Source of the DNA: Basidiobolus meristosporus CBS 931.73
Taxonomy: Eukaryota; Basidiobolomycota; Basidiobolomycetes; Basidiobolales; Basidiobolaceae
Direction of reading: 5' to 3'
Length of the DNA stretch: 64,000 nt
Assembly (NCBI GenBank): GCA_002104905.1
Contig: MCFE01000069.1
Coordinates: 1-64,000 of the forward strand
Made by a program: the position numbers and the translations under genes. The notes beneath the pieces were generated by a model. The model saw only the letters and a program-made list of their open reading frames with translations. It was not told where the DNA came from and did no database searches. This document shows, piece by piece, positions 12,504 to 22,124 of this stretch; the stretch's first letter is position 1, and each line of letters begins with the position of its first letter.

Positions 12504-13121
12504 TTACACTTTCTCATTGGTTACTTCCGTGTCACTATGATCCTCCTCTTGGGAAAGAGCTATATACCCTTCAGGACGACTCATCCGACAAAAAGGAGCC
12601 CATATACAAAGCGGATTTACAATCTGTAGAGTAAAGTATTAGGAGCTGTTGAGGGGGAATTACCTTACGATTTACTTACACCAAAGATCAATAATATGGC
12701 CAGGAGAAGCATCTTCCTCAAGTCGTGGTACAGTCTAACCGTTAAAATTTCTCGAAACATGTAGATATTAATACCTACAGTGGTGATAAGAAAGAGGTTC
12801 ATGACAGCCAAGAACCAGCTATACACGACAAATATCCGGACTAATTGCATACTTCTGTTCCAAGCCCCACACAAGCCAACAAAGCAGAATAGCGCACATA
12901 TAGACCAGTAACCCTTGAAGAAATAGTCCTCAATATCACCAGAATTTTCTTGCCTGAACGCAAATATGGAATTGACAGCCTACAATTATTGGAATGATAA
13001 GCAACCACTTGTTTCAGACATTCACACATCAAATACTTACCACCCCAACAACGGTGTTTATTAAAAGGGAAATTCGAGGGTCTGGTTTAGCGGCAGGAGT
13101 CTCAAGAATTTGGCTCTTCAT
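12504..13121 (-). CDS. Tetraspan LAPTM-like membrane protein, copy B
   Basis: Exons 13121-13041, 12979-12680 and 12623-12504 give 166 aa with all introns in phase 0. Exon 1 is 81 nt and exon 3 is 120 nt, exactly as in copy A. Shared blocks with A: KGYWSICALFCFVGLCGAW, RIFVVYSWFLAVMNLFLITT and the tail MSRPEGYIALSQEED ending TNEKV. Four hydrophobic segments are predicted. The tail holds YIAL, a YxxL sorting-type signal, followed by acidic residues. It is the closest paralogue of A, adjacent and in the same orientation, so it comes from tandem duplication. The second and third transmembrane segments and the lumenal loops differ more than the tail. Confidence 0.7.
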
Positions 13122-13452
13122 CGATTAAATTTGGGTTAGGAAATTTTGCTGCTGATACGTGGTCTACATGACTATTTATGAGTATAAAATCTTGGGCAAT
13201 TTCCATCTTGTGTATATGTGTTTTCTAGATCTCAATCAAGTCCCAAAGAAACCAGTTTACACCTCTATGGAAAGCTGCTGCACCGTTTTTCGATCATAAA
13301 AATTAGTTACTCAATAGGGTTTTGTTCTTGCTAAACCATTAACACGCATCCGGTACACTTCAAGAATAGAGCGAGAACCTATTTCACATACCATTTCAAT
13401 ATGACGTATGTGAGCAGTGTAGATTACAGGCTACATTTGAATACGAGGCCGA
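13122..13452. other. Intergenic between tetraspan copies B and C
   Basis: About 330 bp containing the upstream region of copy B and the 3' end of copy C. Nothing else recognised. Confidence 0.4.
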
Positions 13453-14090
13453 CTAAAGCCAATATATGGGCTTTTCATCCGGCTTAATTGCGTCTCGTAA
13501 TTCAAAGTTAATCTCGTGTGCATCTTTAAGAGGGCTCAATTGACGATACTTCCGCCAGAATAAATAAGCACCGAAAAACTATACGTGTAGTGTTTGTGAG
13601 CTATGTGTAAGCAAAAGTGCAAAATCTTATTTACTTACATCTGTACCTAAGAGCACCAGCAAGAAAGGCATTGATACAGTAATGACGCTAACGCGACTTC
13701 AGATCTGCTCTTGGAATTTGCTTAGCAAGGTCATCAGCATGACGTTAATAAGTAGCATTAAAATCGCCTTGAGCCAACAAAACCAAGCAAGCAAGCCGAT
13801 TAGCTTGATGTTTTGTAGCCGGGCACCAATAATGCCTAAAATATAGACTAATGCTATAAGATAACAAACTCCCTCAGTGATATAGAAGATTTTCTCATTT
13901 CGAAATCCGCCGAGTTTTAGCACGATTGCAATGCAAGGCCAAGCGGTCTGTAATAGAGAAGATGATCAGCTTGTACTGATAATCGTTGAAATTCAATGCA
14001 TACTTTAGGGAGAATGACGTTGAACACTACATAAGTCCGAATAATCACATTGGGGCTACCCGTCCCAAAATCTTGGCCACTTCGATACAT
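13453..14090 (-). pseudogene. Tetraspan membrane protein, copy C, interrupted by an in-frame TGA
   Basis: Exons 14090-14004, 13947-13639 and 13578-13453 total 174 codons in one frame, with a TGA at 13701-13699 inside exon 2. Before the stop: a 29-codon first exon, then TAWPCIAIVLKLGGF, GVCYLIALVYILGIIGARL and the conserved-position LIGLLAWFCWLKAILMLLIN. After the stop the frame stays open and encodes the expected fourth helix (SVITVSMPFLLVLLGTD), then after a good GTAAGT intron the tail FFGAYLFWRKYRQLSPLKD, ending PIYWL. The continuation on both sides suggests a recent nonsense change or a read-through stop. If the stop is obeyed, the product ends after helix 3. The tail lacks the YxxL motif of copies A, B and D. 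Confidence 0.6.
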
Positions 14091-14627
14091 GGCAGTATAT
14101 CTAGTACGTAGTAACACTGTACAGTTTATATAGGTATTCGAACCTAGAAAACACTGGATGAGCCTGTCATTGGCATCAATCCATGACTAACTCTTGAATG
14201 TTGTGCTACGTAGTAACGTACATGATGCACTCAGCAAGAAAATTTCGATTTTTTACGGTCGGAATAGACTTGTATAGCTCATTACTAATAGCAAGTTAGT
14301 TCCATTTCTTGGATAGAAAATTCCAATGGCAGATGGTTTTCTCATACTCATCTGTGGTATGACTCACTACAGCGCCATAAAAAGAAAAGTGTAATCTAAG
14401 CATGCGTAGTGTTTCTGCTACTCTATTATCATTCTACCTATTTCGATAAGCATACCAACGTATATCTCCCATTACCAAAGATTCAAGACAGTCTGCTATC
14501 GTAGTCTCTTATTCTTTATCTCCCATACATATACGTGATGTTCAGGAAGGAAGGCAAGCCAAAAGGCGAGGTTGACTCAGCTCTTTGCTGGAAAATGTAG
14601 TGTTGAACAGATTGAATGTCCAGCCAG
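14091..14627. other. Intergenic between tetraspan copies C and D
   Basis: Upstream region of copy C and 3' flank of copy D. No further gene is supported. ORFs near 14516-14791 are shadows of copy D. Confidence 0.4.
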
Positions 14628-15305
14628 TTACGTGGCCTCGGCGTGTAAACCTTCAACTGGATCAATATCCAGATGGACATCAGGGTCCTCTTGCTCAAGA
14701 CTCGTATAACCATTGCCAGGGCTCAAACTACGATAATATGACCAGACCACCCAAGCAAAATAGATCTAGAGTAGACGATGAGCTTCGATGAATGTTAGTG
14801 AGTCACAGGCAATACGAACGCCTTACCTTTAATAGCGCCATACCAACCACAATTACTATTGAGAGGTAATTCTCTATGCAGTTATCTGAGAAGCACCATC
14901 TGTAGAGACGATCCACGAAAAATCTGACAACGCCAGGAATCCAAAAAATTACGTTGAATATTAAGTCAATCCAGGAGAACATAGCAAAAAGACGGACTAG
15001 CATGATATCCGTCTTCCAAGCCCCATAAGCACCAACAACACAGATGGTCATTGCGATACCATACAAACCGAAGGTGAACGAATCTATCCAATTGTAACCA
15101 CCATAATATCCGGATTTGCCAAATGCAGTGACCACATAGAATAGCCAACAAAACTGAAAGTAGTAAGGTTAGCATTGACTGCCAAAAAGAATTTAAACTA
15201 CTTGAATCAAATATGAATTCATACCGCTCCAAACAAAGCTATGAGTATAGAACCCATCTTAAGGTCTACCACAAAGCAGCAGTTTCTCAGATATCTTCGA
15301 CTCAT
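14628..15305 (-). CDS. LAPTM-like tetraspan protein, copy D (best-preserved of the D-E-F subgroup)
   Basis: Exons 15305-15225, 15153-14827 and 14765-14628, all phase 0, give 181 aa. The N-terminus SRRYLRNCCFVVDLKMGSIL mirrors the Cys-rich start of LAPTM4 proteins just before helix 1. Helix 2 is followed by the signature VGAYGAWKTDIMLVRLFAMF and helix 3 (SWIDLIFNVIFWI). A long lumenal loop contains two Cys. Helix 4 runs across the last intron (VIVVGMALLK then IYFAWVVWSYYRS). The tail reads GYTSLEQEDPD, with the YxxL-type signal and acidic residues. Known LAPTM proteins sit in late endosomes or lysosomes and bind transporters and ubiquitin ligases; no partner can be read here. About 190 bp of upstream DNA is nearly identical to that of copy E. 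Confidence 0.75.
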
Positions 15306-15493
15306 CTTGGGCGAGTAGATTGGGTGATCAAGTTGAGATCCATATCTGATTTATATAGGTCGATGTATGGATTCTAGGCCATCCAGCGTATCCCAATTGA
15401 CATCTACTCTCTCACATATTGCTCATGTGGTTCGATGGCGTATATCTCAGCCACTCGGTTCGGCTGCTTTACCGCGATATATTTTGCCTTTTG
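15298..15493. repeat. Duplicated upstream region, unit 1 (copy D promoter side)
   Basis: About 190 bp covering the start and upstream flank of copy D recurs at 16681-16877 upstream of copy E with only about seven substitutions by eye. It ends abruptly near 15485, after GGTTCGGCTGCTTTACC, where the two copies diverge. Confidence 0.85.
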
Positions 15494-15997
15494 GAACTTT
15501 GTGCTCAGCATATGATCAGAGTCGTGCCATTTAGTCAAGCGATGTCCGAGTTGAAGATATGTGCATAGTTGGTAATATCACAACACCAGATAGATGTTTG
15601 TGATCAGGAATATAAGTGGAAAGTGAGATATTCACAGAAGTATATAGCAAATTCCTAACTAATAAGGGAGGTAAAGCATCAAGTTGCGGAAGTGTATGCG
15701 AGTACAAGCCAATTGTCCGCAACACAAGGATTCATTTACCAGTAGATGTCATTTTCAAGTGTTTCTATGCGATAAAAGTACAGGTAGACCACACCATTAG
15801 TTTCTGCATTTGCGTCATTCTATTCACTCGTATACTTATTAATATAAGCCTACGTACACCTGCAGAAGTTTTTATCAAGAAATAAGAGCGCATTGCTACT
15901 AAGGCCTTTCGAGGTTTACATTTATAATGCGTTTCCGTATGCCGAGGCTCAGAGGGAAAAGTTAATACAATGAGCCATATTGACTAGACTTATGTTG
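15494..15997. other. Intergenic between tetraspan copies D and E, nothing seen
   Basis: AT-rich. The plus-strand ORF at 15616-15885 has no recognisable domain and no homologous counterpart beside the other copies. Confidence 0.35.
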
Positions 15998-16690
15998 CTA
16001 GAGAATATGGGTGCTTTTCAATGGCTCCACTGAAATGGATATAGTATTATGATTTGTCCAGTTATTTGCATGGCCTCGTCTGAGATTTCCGCGGTGGTTG
16101 ACTCTAGGTGGCATCACAAGGCTCAAACTACGATAAAATGACCAGATGACACAAGTAAAATAGGTCTAGATGTGATGAGCTACTATGGACGCTAGTAAAT
16201 CACAGGAAATACAAACGTCTCACCTTTAAGAGAGCCATACCAGCCACGAATGCCACTATGCCGATTAAGCCTACATATTGAAACAAGTAGTCATATAAGC
16301 AGAGATTGGGTGAGAAAAAATTGACAATTTGGTTAAATATCAACTCAATCCAGCAAAATATAGCAAAAAGACAGATGAGGGTGTTATCTGTCTTCCAGGT
16401 TCCATAGCCTCCGAGGCTGAAGATGATTGTAGCTAAACTATGGAAACCAAGCATATAGGGAAGAAAGTCTCCTATGACACCATAGCTATGCTGTGAGATT
16501 GTGAATATTTCATAGAGTGAAGAAAGCTATAGATCATAAGAATAATAAGAATTGCATGAATGCCTGCCACTAATAATTTGAGCCGCTGGACGCAACCACG
16601 AATACAAACCGTTTTAAGTAAGGCTATGGATATAGTGGCAACCTTGAGATCTACCTCAAAGCAGCAGTTTCTCAGATACCTTCGACTCAT
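15998..16690 (-). CDS. LAPTM-like tetraspan protein, copy E, with replaced C-terminal tail
   Basis: Exons 16690-16610, 16526-16224 and 16165-15998, phase 0, give 183 aa. The 81-nt first exon starts SRRYLRNCCFEVDLK, nearly as in copy D. The membrane core is far more different: LGGYGTWKTDNTLICLFAIF and CWIELIFNQIVNFF keep the spacing but few residues. After VIWSFYRSLSL the copy D tail is lost: a deletion removes the YxxL and acidic part and shifts the frame, so translation runs through former 3' sequence to a TAG at 15998-16000. The first donor is a weak GTTTGT. It may be a functional divergent copy or an early pseudogene. The upstream flank is almost the same as that of D. Confidence 0.55.
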
Positions 16691-16877
16691 CTTGGGCGAG
16701 TAGATTGGGTGATCAAGTTGAGATCCATATCTGATTTATATAGGTCGATGCATGGATTCTAGATCATCCAGCGTCTCCCGATTGACATCTACTCTCTCAC
16801 ATATTGCTCATGTGGTTCGATGGCGTATATCGCAGCCACTCGGTTCGGCTGCTTTACCACGATATATTTCATCTTTG
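16681..16877. repeat. Duplicated upstream region, unit 2 (copy E promoter side)
   Basis: Near-identical counterpart of 15298-15493, in the same orientation and 1.38 kb away. It includes the first codons of copy E and about 185 bp of its 5' flank. Confidence 0.85.
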
Positions 16878-17986
16878 GTCAGATGCTGAGCATATGTGCA
16901 TCAATCACAAGACACCTATACGAAATTGCTCTGCGTATGGTTTGAAGGTTTTTGAAGTATGCAAGTTATTTGGGAGACAATGCTATATGCTAGCTCGACA
17001 CAGCAGACTAACACCACTCTGCTGGCATTCCATTGGTATTTTGCTAGTATTCAGCTGGTGTTTTTTCCTCAAATTTTCAGTTGCAATTTTTGGCTAGTCT
17101 CCTCCAGGAGAATATATCTGCAGGTGAGCCCAACAGCCAGTACCTGAGATATTAAGAGTTGTCATTTTTGAGAAACTTGGAATTCAGTTGACAGTATGAT
17201 GGTATTCTGCTGGCCTTTTCTCAGCTTTTTTTCCTAGGGATAATGCTCATCTTATAAATTGTATAAACTAGTTTCTATGGGACGGGCATTCTCTGATGAG
17301 GAATAATAGTGCCTTCTAAATCTTGTCATTTGATGAAATTACATATATGCTCAAAAAACGGAAGTAGAGTAGTATGAATGACTTCTATACTTTCAACAGA
17401 ACATAAAAAGAGCCACTGTAGGCCTGATGTAGATGGTCTATAGATTTGTGCTACAATGAGGAGATTGTTGAGCAGCCTTAAATCATTAATCTCTTTTCAG
17501 AAAGAGGTGATGAGTTCTTTGCCAATAAGCAAAGTAAAATATCAAACTATGTAAATAAATGTGAATAGAAACTAAGTATTTGCTACATAATATTCTTCTA
17601 TCAGCGGTAGATTCCTATCTGAAGTACACAACTACATTAGAGGCATCATGGAACACATTGGGCCAATCATCGTACACCCTTTTGTAAAATCATTTTACCA
17701 ATCTATCGTTTGGCGCCAAATTATCTTTACATGTATCCACATCCACACCCAAACCTCTATAGATCTATATAAATGGATATATATCTATGGCCATCCCTCG
17801 CCACCTGAAGTTTACTGCCATCCAGTTGCATTCTTGACCTTCTGTAAGCAACAAGAATATCGATACGCATGCTGAGAATGGGTGGAGACCAAATAAAAGG
17901 CCATGCTAACCTGGCTTGGAGTTAGTTTATGTAGTATTGAATTAACGTCTGCATTACAGTCAATTAGTTGTGATTTGTCCAGACAA
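16878..17986. other. Intergenic with a dispersed-repeat fragment
   Basis: No gene is supported. The part from about 17005 to 17245 resembles the reverse complement of 60555-60820 and part of 52370-52490, and is listed as a repeat. The rest is AT-rich without recognisable features. Confidence 0.45.
17005..17245 (+). repeat. Dispersed repeat, copy 1
   Basis: The order of short blocks (a TTCTGCTGGCATT-like start, CTGGTGTTTTTTCCTCAAAT, TTCAGTTGCAATTTTTGGC, GTCTCCTCC, AGTACCTG, TTAAGAGTTGTC, ATTCTGCTGGCCTTTTCTC) recurs in the same order on the minus strand of about 60555-60820. Divergence is substantial, so this is an old element. It does not encode a protein. Confidence 0.6.
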
Positions 17987-18655
17987 CTATGTAGCCTCAG
18001 TATGTGAGCCTCCAATAGGCTCTGACTCCACATGGACATCAGGATCCTCTTGCTCAAGACTCGTATAACCATTGTCAGGGCTTGATTTTCGATAATATGA
18101 CCAAACAGCCCAAGTAAAATAGATCCAGAGTAGGTGATAGGCCACGATGGATGCTAGTGAGTCACAATAAATGCAAATGCCTTACCTTTAAGAGTAATAT
18201 GCCAACAAGAATGCAAATGGGGAGTATATCCGAGCATAATATTCTATGGAATAGCATTCATAGTAACGATTTACGAAAGAATGGACAACGTGGAGAATCC
18301 AACATATAGTATTAAATGTCAGGTCAATACAGGAGAACATAGCAAAAAGACGGACTAGTTTGATATCCGTCATCCAAGCCCCGTGAGCACCAATGATACG
18401 GATGACCATTGCAACGCCATACAAACCAACTTGAACGATTCTGGCCGGTTGTAACTATCACAATATTTGGATTTGCCAGATATAGTACTGCAGAATACAA
18501 CCAGCAAAACTAAAAGTAGTAAGGTTAGCATTGACTGCCAAAAGGGATTTAAACTGCTTGAAGCAACTAGAAGCACATGCCGCTCCAAACAAAGCTATGA
18601 GTAGAGATCCCATCTTAAGGTCTACCACAAAGCAGTAGCTTCTCAAATATCTTCG
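17987..18655 (-). pseudogene. LAPTM-like tetraspan protein, copy F, decayed
   Basis: Clear homologue of copy D along its length, including tail codons for GYTSLEQEDPDVHVESEP before a TAG at 17987-17989. Several lesions: the ATG is deleted (AGGAGTCGAAG where D has ATGAGTCGAAG); the first donor is GC instead of GT; exon 2 begins with frameshifts relative to D; and the last acceptor reads CTACTCTGG where D has CTACTCTAG, so the AG is gone. Some blocks survive, such as WMTDIKLVRLFAMFSCIDL. The number of independent losses makes expression as a protein unlikely. The tail has stayed close to D despite the decay upstream, which suggests recent loss. Confidence 0.85.
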
Positions 18656-18984
18656 ACTCCTGCAAGTAGATTAGTTGATCAAGTTGAGATCCATATATGG
18701 TGTATATAGAATAATATTTAGGCATGATGTTTCAATTTACGCTATTTTCTAAACAAGTTTTTCAGAAATAACATTTTGCCACTTGTTCAGCAGCTGATTT
18801 TGTCACACCTGCGAAGATAATAATTTCCAGTATTGTGTTCAATACTGAGTTTTTTCCTCAGCCACTGATTTCACTAGCATCTTACATTAGATAACAAGTA
18901 GTCGAGCATTATAGGTTCACTTTATACACATTCTACGACCAAGCGAAATCTGTACAATACAATATATACTGAACTACATCATGG
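18656..18984. other. Intergenic, nothing seen
   Basis: Between decayed copy F and the 3' end of the DUF4203 gene. The first 50 bp retain similarity to the copy D/E upstream repeat. The remainder is AT-rich. Confidence 0.4.
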
Positions 18985-19911
18985 TCATGCGATATATTGA
19001 ACTGAGCCTCTATCCTTCTTCACTTGCTTGTTGAATGTCCTGTACTGTATAAAGACACTAATTCCAAATATCAGAAATAATACACCCAACAACATGTAAA
19101 CCTTAAGAGTAGCATAGTAGTGTTTTGTAGATTCCCCGCTTAATAGTGCGATGATGTGCTTTAGTAGTCCAACCTTGATGAAATAATCCAAGCCTACTAT
19201 GATGTTGTATGCACCACTCAAGGAGGTACTAAGAATCACAACATGATGCTCGAAAAATATCCCAAAAGCAACCCCGAAAAATGCCAGAGTGCCAATAAAA
19301 AAGCCTTGCCCCATTACGTTTTGAATTAGCAAGCCATCGGCGAAGGAAAGTATGATCATTGCTAGGACAAAGCCCCCTAGGCCTCCTATAGCCGCAACAA
19401 AAAGTAGCCCAAAAATCGTAAAGATACTTGCAACCACAAATCCACTCCCAACGCACACAAGCGTACGATGTATCTGGTTTGTTGCAAACCAATGCTGAGA
19501 GAGTAGGATTATGTAACAAACGATGGCTAAATCAAGGCCTATGATCAGCTAAGGTGCTTTTAAGGAATGAGAAGTACCAAACTCACCTCCGATCACAAAC
19601 CCGGTTGCAAACAGAGTTATTGGTAATAATTTTCTTCCAAAAATGCTGAAAAGAAGTCCAATAATTATTAAGCCAGCAGCCAATACTGCGGTGATGGGGT
19701 GAATACCCTCATCTTTTAGAGTGATATTAGTGAGGATGTTGTCTTGGGAGCATCAAGATAATTTACCTAATTGAGACACAACATTGACTGGCTCTATAGC
19801 TTGCGTTTGAGAAAGCGCTATAAGAAGTAATATGACTGTACTTCGAAAATATCGAGAGGAGTAAGGGCTTACTCTACGGAGAGAACAATCAAGACAAGTT
19901 CGGAAAATCAT
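18985..19911 (-). CDS. DUF4203/TMEM198-like multi-pass membrane protein
   Basis: Exons 19911-19767, 19742-19587 and 19538-18985 give 284 aa. The first intron (19743-19766) would be only 24 bp, so that junction is doubtful; an alternative is a longer intron or an error in my model, but the flanking frames agree. There is an N-terminal signal sequence (STVILLLIALSQTQA). Then come at least seven hydrophobic segments, with LLFSIFGRKLLPITLFATGF typical of the TMEM198/TM7SF3 DUF4203 domain, a Gly-rich IGGLGGFVLAMII helix, LSGAYNIIVGLDYFIKVG, and a last helix (VYMLLGVLFLIFGISVFIQY) followed by a basic cytosolic end. The family has no firm molecular function. It is not homologous to the tetraspan copies beside it. 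Confidence 0.7.
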
Positions 19912-20300
19912 GGTGTGAGTTGAAATCCCTTGGACAAGATGAAATTTTGGCTGCTCTTGCCTTAAATGTATCAGAGCCTAGCCATGTCGCGGCATTTACT
20001 CCCGTTTATGTCGGCAATCGATTAACGCATTACTCCCTACCCCTTGAGATGAGCTATACTCAACTTACGAATATTTCGCAAACTGGTTGAATCGCACTGA
20101 AATTTATTAAGTGTCAACTATTGCCGATTACATGGCTTTCTTGATCCAGGTATGTACCCAGCTCAGCAAGCCTCCAGATGACTATGGCAGCAATGGTATG
20201 ACGCAAAAATCGGCGCGGTGAACGCTTAACAGCTCCAAAAATGGACTTGTCCTGCAGCGCAGTGCAGCACTAGGAACAAAGGAGTCTGCATTGTGATCCT
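19912..20300. other. Intergenic, nothing seen
   Basis: Promoter side of the DUF4203 gene and 3' flank of the membrane-protein gene at 20301. No ORF of note. Confidence 0.4.
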
Positions 20301-20825
20301 CTAGATAACTCGAGTGTTTCTATTCTTCTTTTTCTCAGGTTTTGGAGTAGATATACGGACTGGTTGGAGTTCACCTTGGTCGGTCTTCGCTGCAACTTTG
20401 GATGGCTTGGCCTCCTGCTGTCCAATCGCAACGATTTCGCGTCTGGTCAACACCATGCGGTATACGAAGTAGAGCTCGCAAAGGCACTGACAACTGCATC
20501 AGCATGGCTGATCATAACTTCTACATATACATATTACTTAAATTCACATACCATGAGCGGAGTTGAATATCCATCAAACTCTTCGTTGTAAAATGCATAT
20601 CCGCTGATTTTCATAATACGACTAACAAGAGAAGGAATGATCAAAATTGTTGCCGTACGGAGGAAATCGGGATCTCGCTACAAATTACCATAAGATTCAT
20701 GTTAATGATAAGCAGTCAATGAATGAACAGAGGGTACCCACTTTTGTTAGTCCATAGATGCCTAGGATGGGACTTAGCATGTTGAAGAAGTTGCTGAGGA
20801 AATGGATTACTCCTGCTGGTAACAT
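20301..20825 (-). CDS. Membrane protein related in layout to the tetraspan cluster, start uncertain
   Basis: Three exons, 20825-20742, 20677-20552 and 20486-20301, phase 0 with good splice signals (GTATGT, TTGTCAG), give at least 131 aa. Hydrophobic segments: VIHFLSNFFNMLSPILGIYG, ATILIIPSLVSRIMKISGY and LCELYFVYRMVLT. GIYGLTKRDPDFLRTATI resembles the GAYGAWKTDIMLVRLF signature of copies A-F, and the third segment lies where helix 4 would be. The cytosolic tail is long, Lys/Pro-rich and ends TRVI. A first transmembrane helix is missing, so another upstream exon is likely. It was not found. Confidence 0.5.
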
Positions 20826-21479
20826 TATGGCAATTGCTAACTAGCGTTATGAAGACACAGAATGTGCACATTGGTGTCTTATATGAATTCTATCTCCACC
20901 AAGTTTTCGTGTAATGGAAAGTTTCTCCACACATGAATGGTCACGTGTTTGTGCGACATCCAATCCAATACCACCAAGAGTGTATAGAAAAGGTGTTCAA
21001 GTGGATAGCAAGATTATCAAGTGTGGAGTTTGTATCCAACACCTGTATATATTTGGAGTCCAATATAGTTACTTATGAAGTTGGAAAGTTACACAATAAC
21101 AACTTCAAGATTTCACATGGTACCAGGAATAAAAACTAATGTTTCGAAGTCAATGTATGAGCCCGAACCGCTCTCGGATATGCAAGTTTCCACTCTGCAT
21201 CGCGAGTCAAAAGGCTCAGAGATTAAACCAAGATTCTATTGCGAAATCTAGCAGAACGGCTTATCCAATATACTACTAAATACCGAGGACACACTATATC
21301 CCGAAATTGCTCAAGTTTGTGTTTCTCGATACATACAAATATGAAGACTATTTATCTGTGTCGGATATTTCAATTACATGTAGTCAATTAATAATACAAT
21401 TTAGTAAATAACAAGGATTTTTGAGTTATATGAAGGATATGCAGTTGTTCCAGATATTTTGGTTATATAATGCTTCGTC
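20826..21479. other. Intergenic, nothing firm
   Basis: May contain an unrecognised first exon of the gene at 20301-20825. Otherwise AT-rich, with the 3' flank of the J-protein gene on the right. Confidence 0.35.
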
Positions 21480-22124
21480 TTAATTCGATACAGTATACAT
21501 ACCCAGAACTGTAATCAAGCTAGATATGTATACCAAGCGATGATAGAACCCTTCTTTGAAGTTCGCTTGCGATTCCCTTTCTTCTCGAGCCTTCTCACGT
21601 TGCTTACTCCGCTCCCGCTCCTCAGCTGAGTAATGTCTTGCATAATGTTCTCTCAGGTTATACCTGGTTTTCCCAGAGTTTGGTGCAGTCTTCTTGATCG
21701 GTTTCACCTGAACTGAGGGTCTGCGCGTGCGGAATCTCACCCCCCCAGTGGTGGTTTTACGAATAGACCGGTCGTAGTCTTTTCTTGAGATTTCATTGCC
21801 CAGAACTGAATAAGCTTCATTAATACGAAGGAAGTTGGCGTGTGCTTCTTCGGAATTGATGTTCATGTCAGGGTGAAACTTCTTGGATAGTTTGTAGAAC
21901 TGGGATTTGATTGTTTTCTTGTCCGCATCTACAGGTATTTCCAATATATCGTAGTACTGCTGTTGCAGTACCGAATGGTTAGAAAAGTAACGAAGTGGGA
22001 GTTGTGAAATTGCCTGAGGTCTCTGGCTTATTTGTTTTCCACAAGCATTCAAAACTTTGAAGGTTAACGATAAAGTATGCATGACTGTGTGCAAAGTAAG
22101 TTGAACTAAGCCTGAACTGAGCAC
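21480..22124 (-). CDS. Mitochondrial-type J-domain (DnaJ/Hsp40) protein
   Basis: Single exon, up to 214 aa. The true Met may be at residue 15 (MHTLSLTFKVL). The N-terminal 45 residues are basic and lack acidic residues, like a mitochondrial presequence. The J domain runs from YYDILEIPVDADKKTIKSQF through YKLSKKFHPDMN, with the HPD tripeptide that stimulates Hsp70 ATPase, to RINEAYSVLGNEISRKDYDR. There is no Gly/Phe or zinc-finger region, so it is a class III J protein. A basic, charged linker follows (EERERSKQREKAREERE), then a C-terminal hydrophobic helix (LVYISSLITVLGMYTV) that could anchor it in a membrane, a layout seen in DNAJC4/DNAJC30-like proteins. The Hsp70 partner is not known. Confidence 0.85.
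   Translation of the reverse strand: MLSSGLVQLTLHTVMHTLSLTFKVLNACGKQISQRPQAISQLPLRYFSNHSVLQQQYYDILEIPVDADKKTIKSQFYKLSKKFHPDMNINSEEAHANFLRINEAYSVLGNEISRKDYDRSIRKTTTGGVRFRTRRPSVQVKPIKKTAPNSGKTRYNLREHYARHYSAEERERSKQREKAREERESQANFKEGFYHRLVYISSLITVLGMYTVSN

Noticed and set aside
15616-15885. Plus-strand 89-codon ORF between tetraspan copies D and E.
   Set aside because: No motif, and no counterpart in the duplicated flank of copy E.
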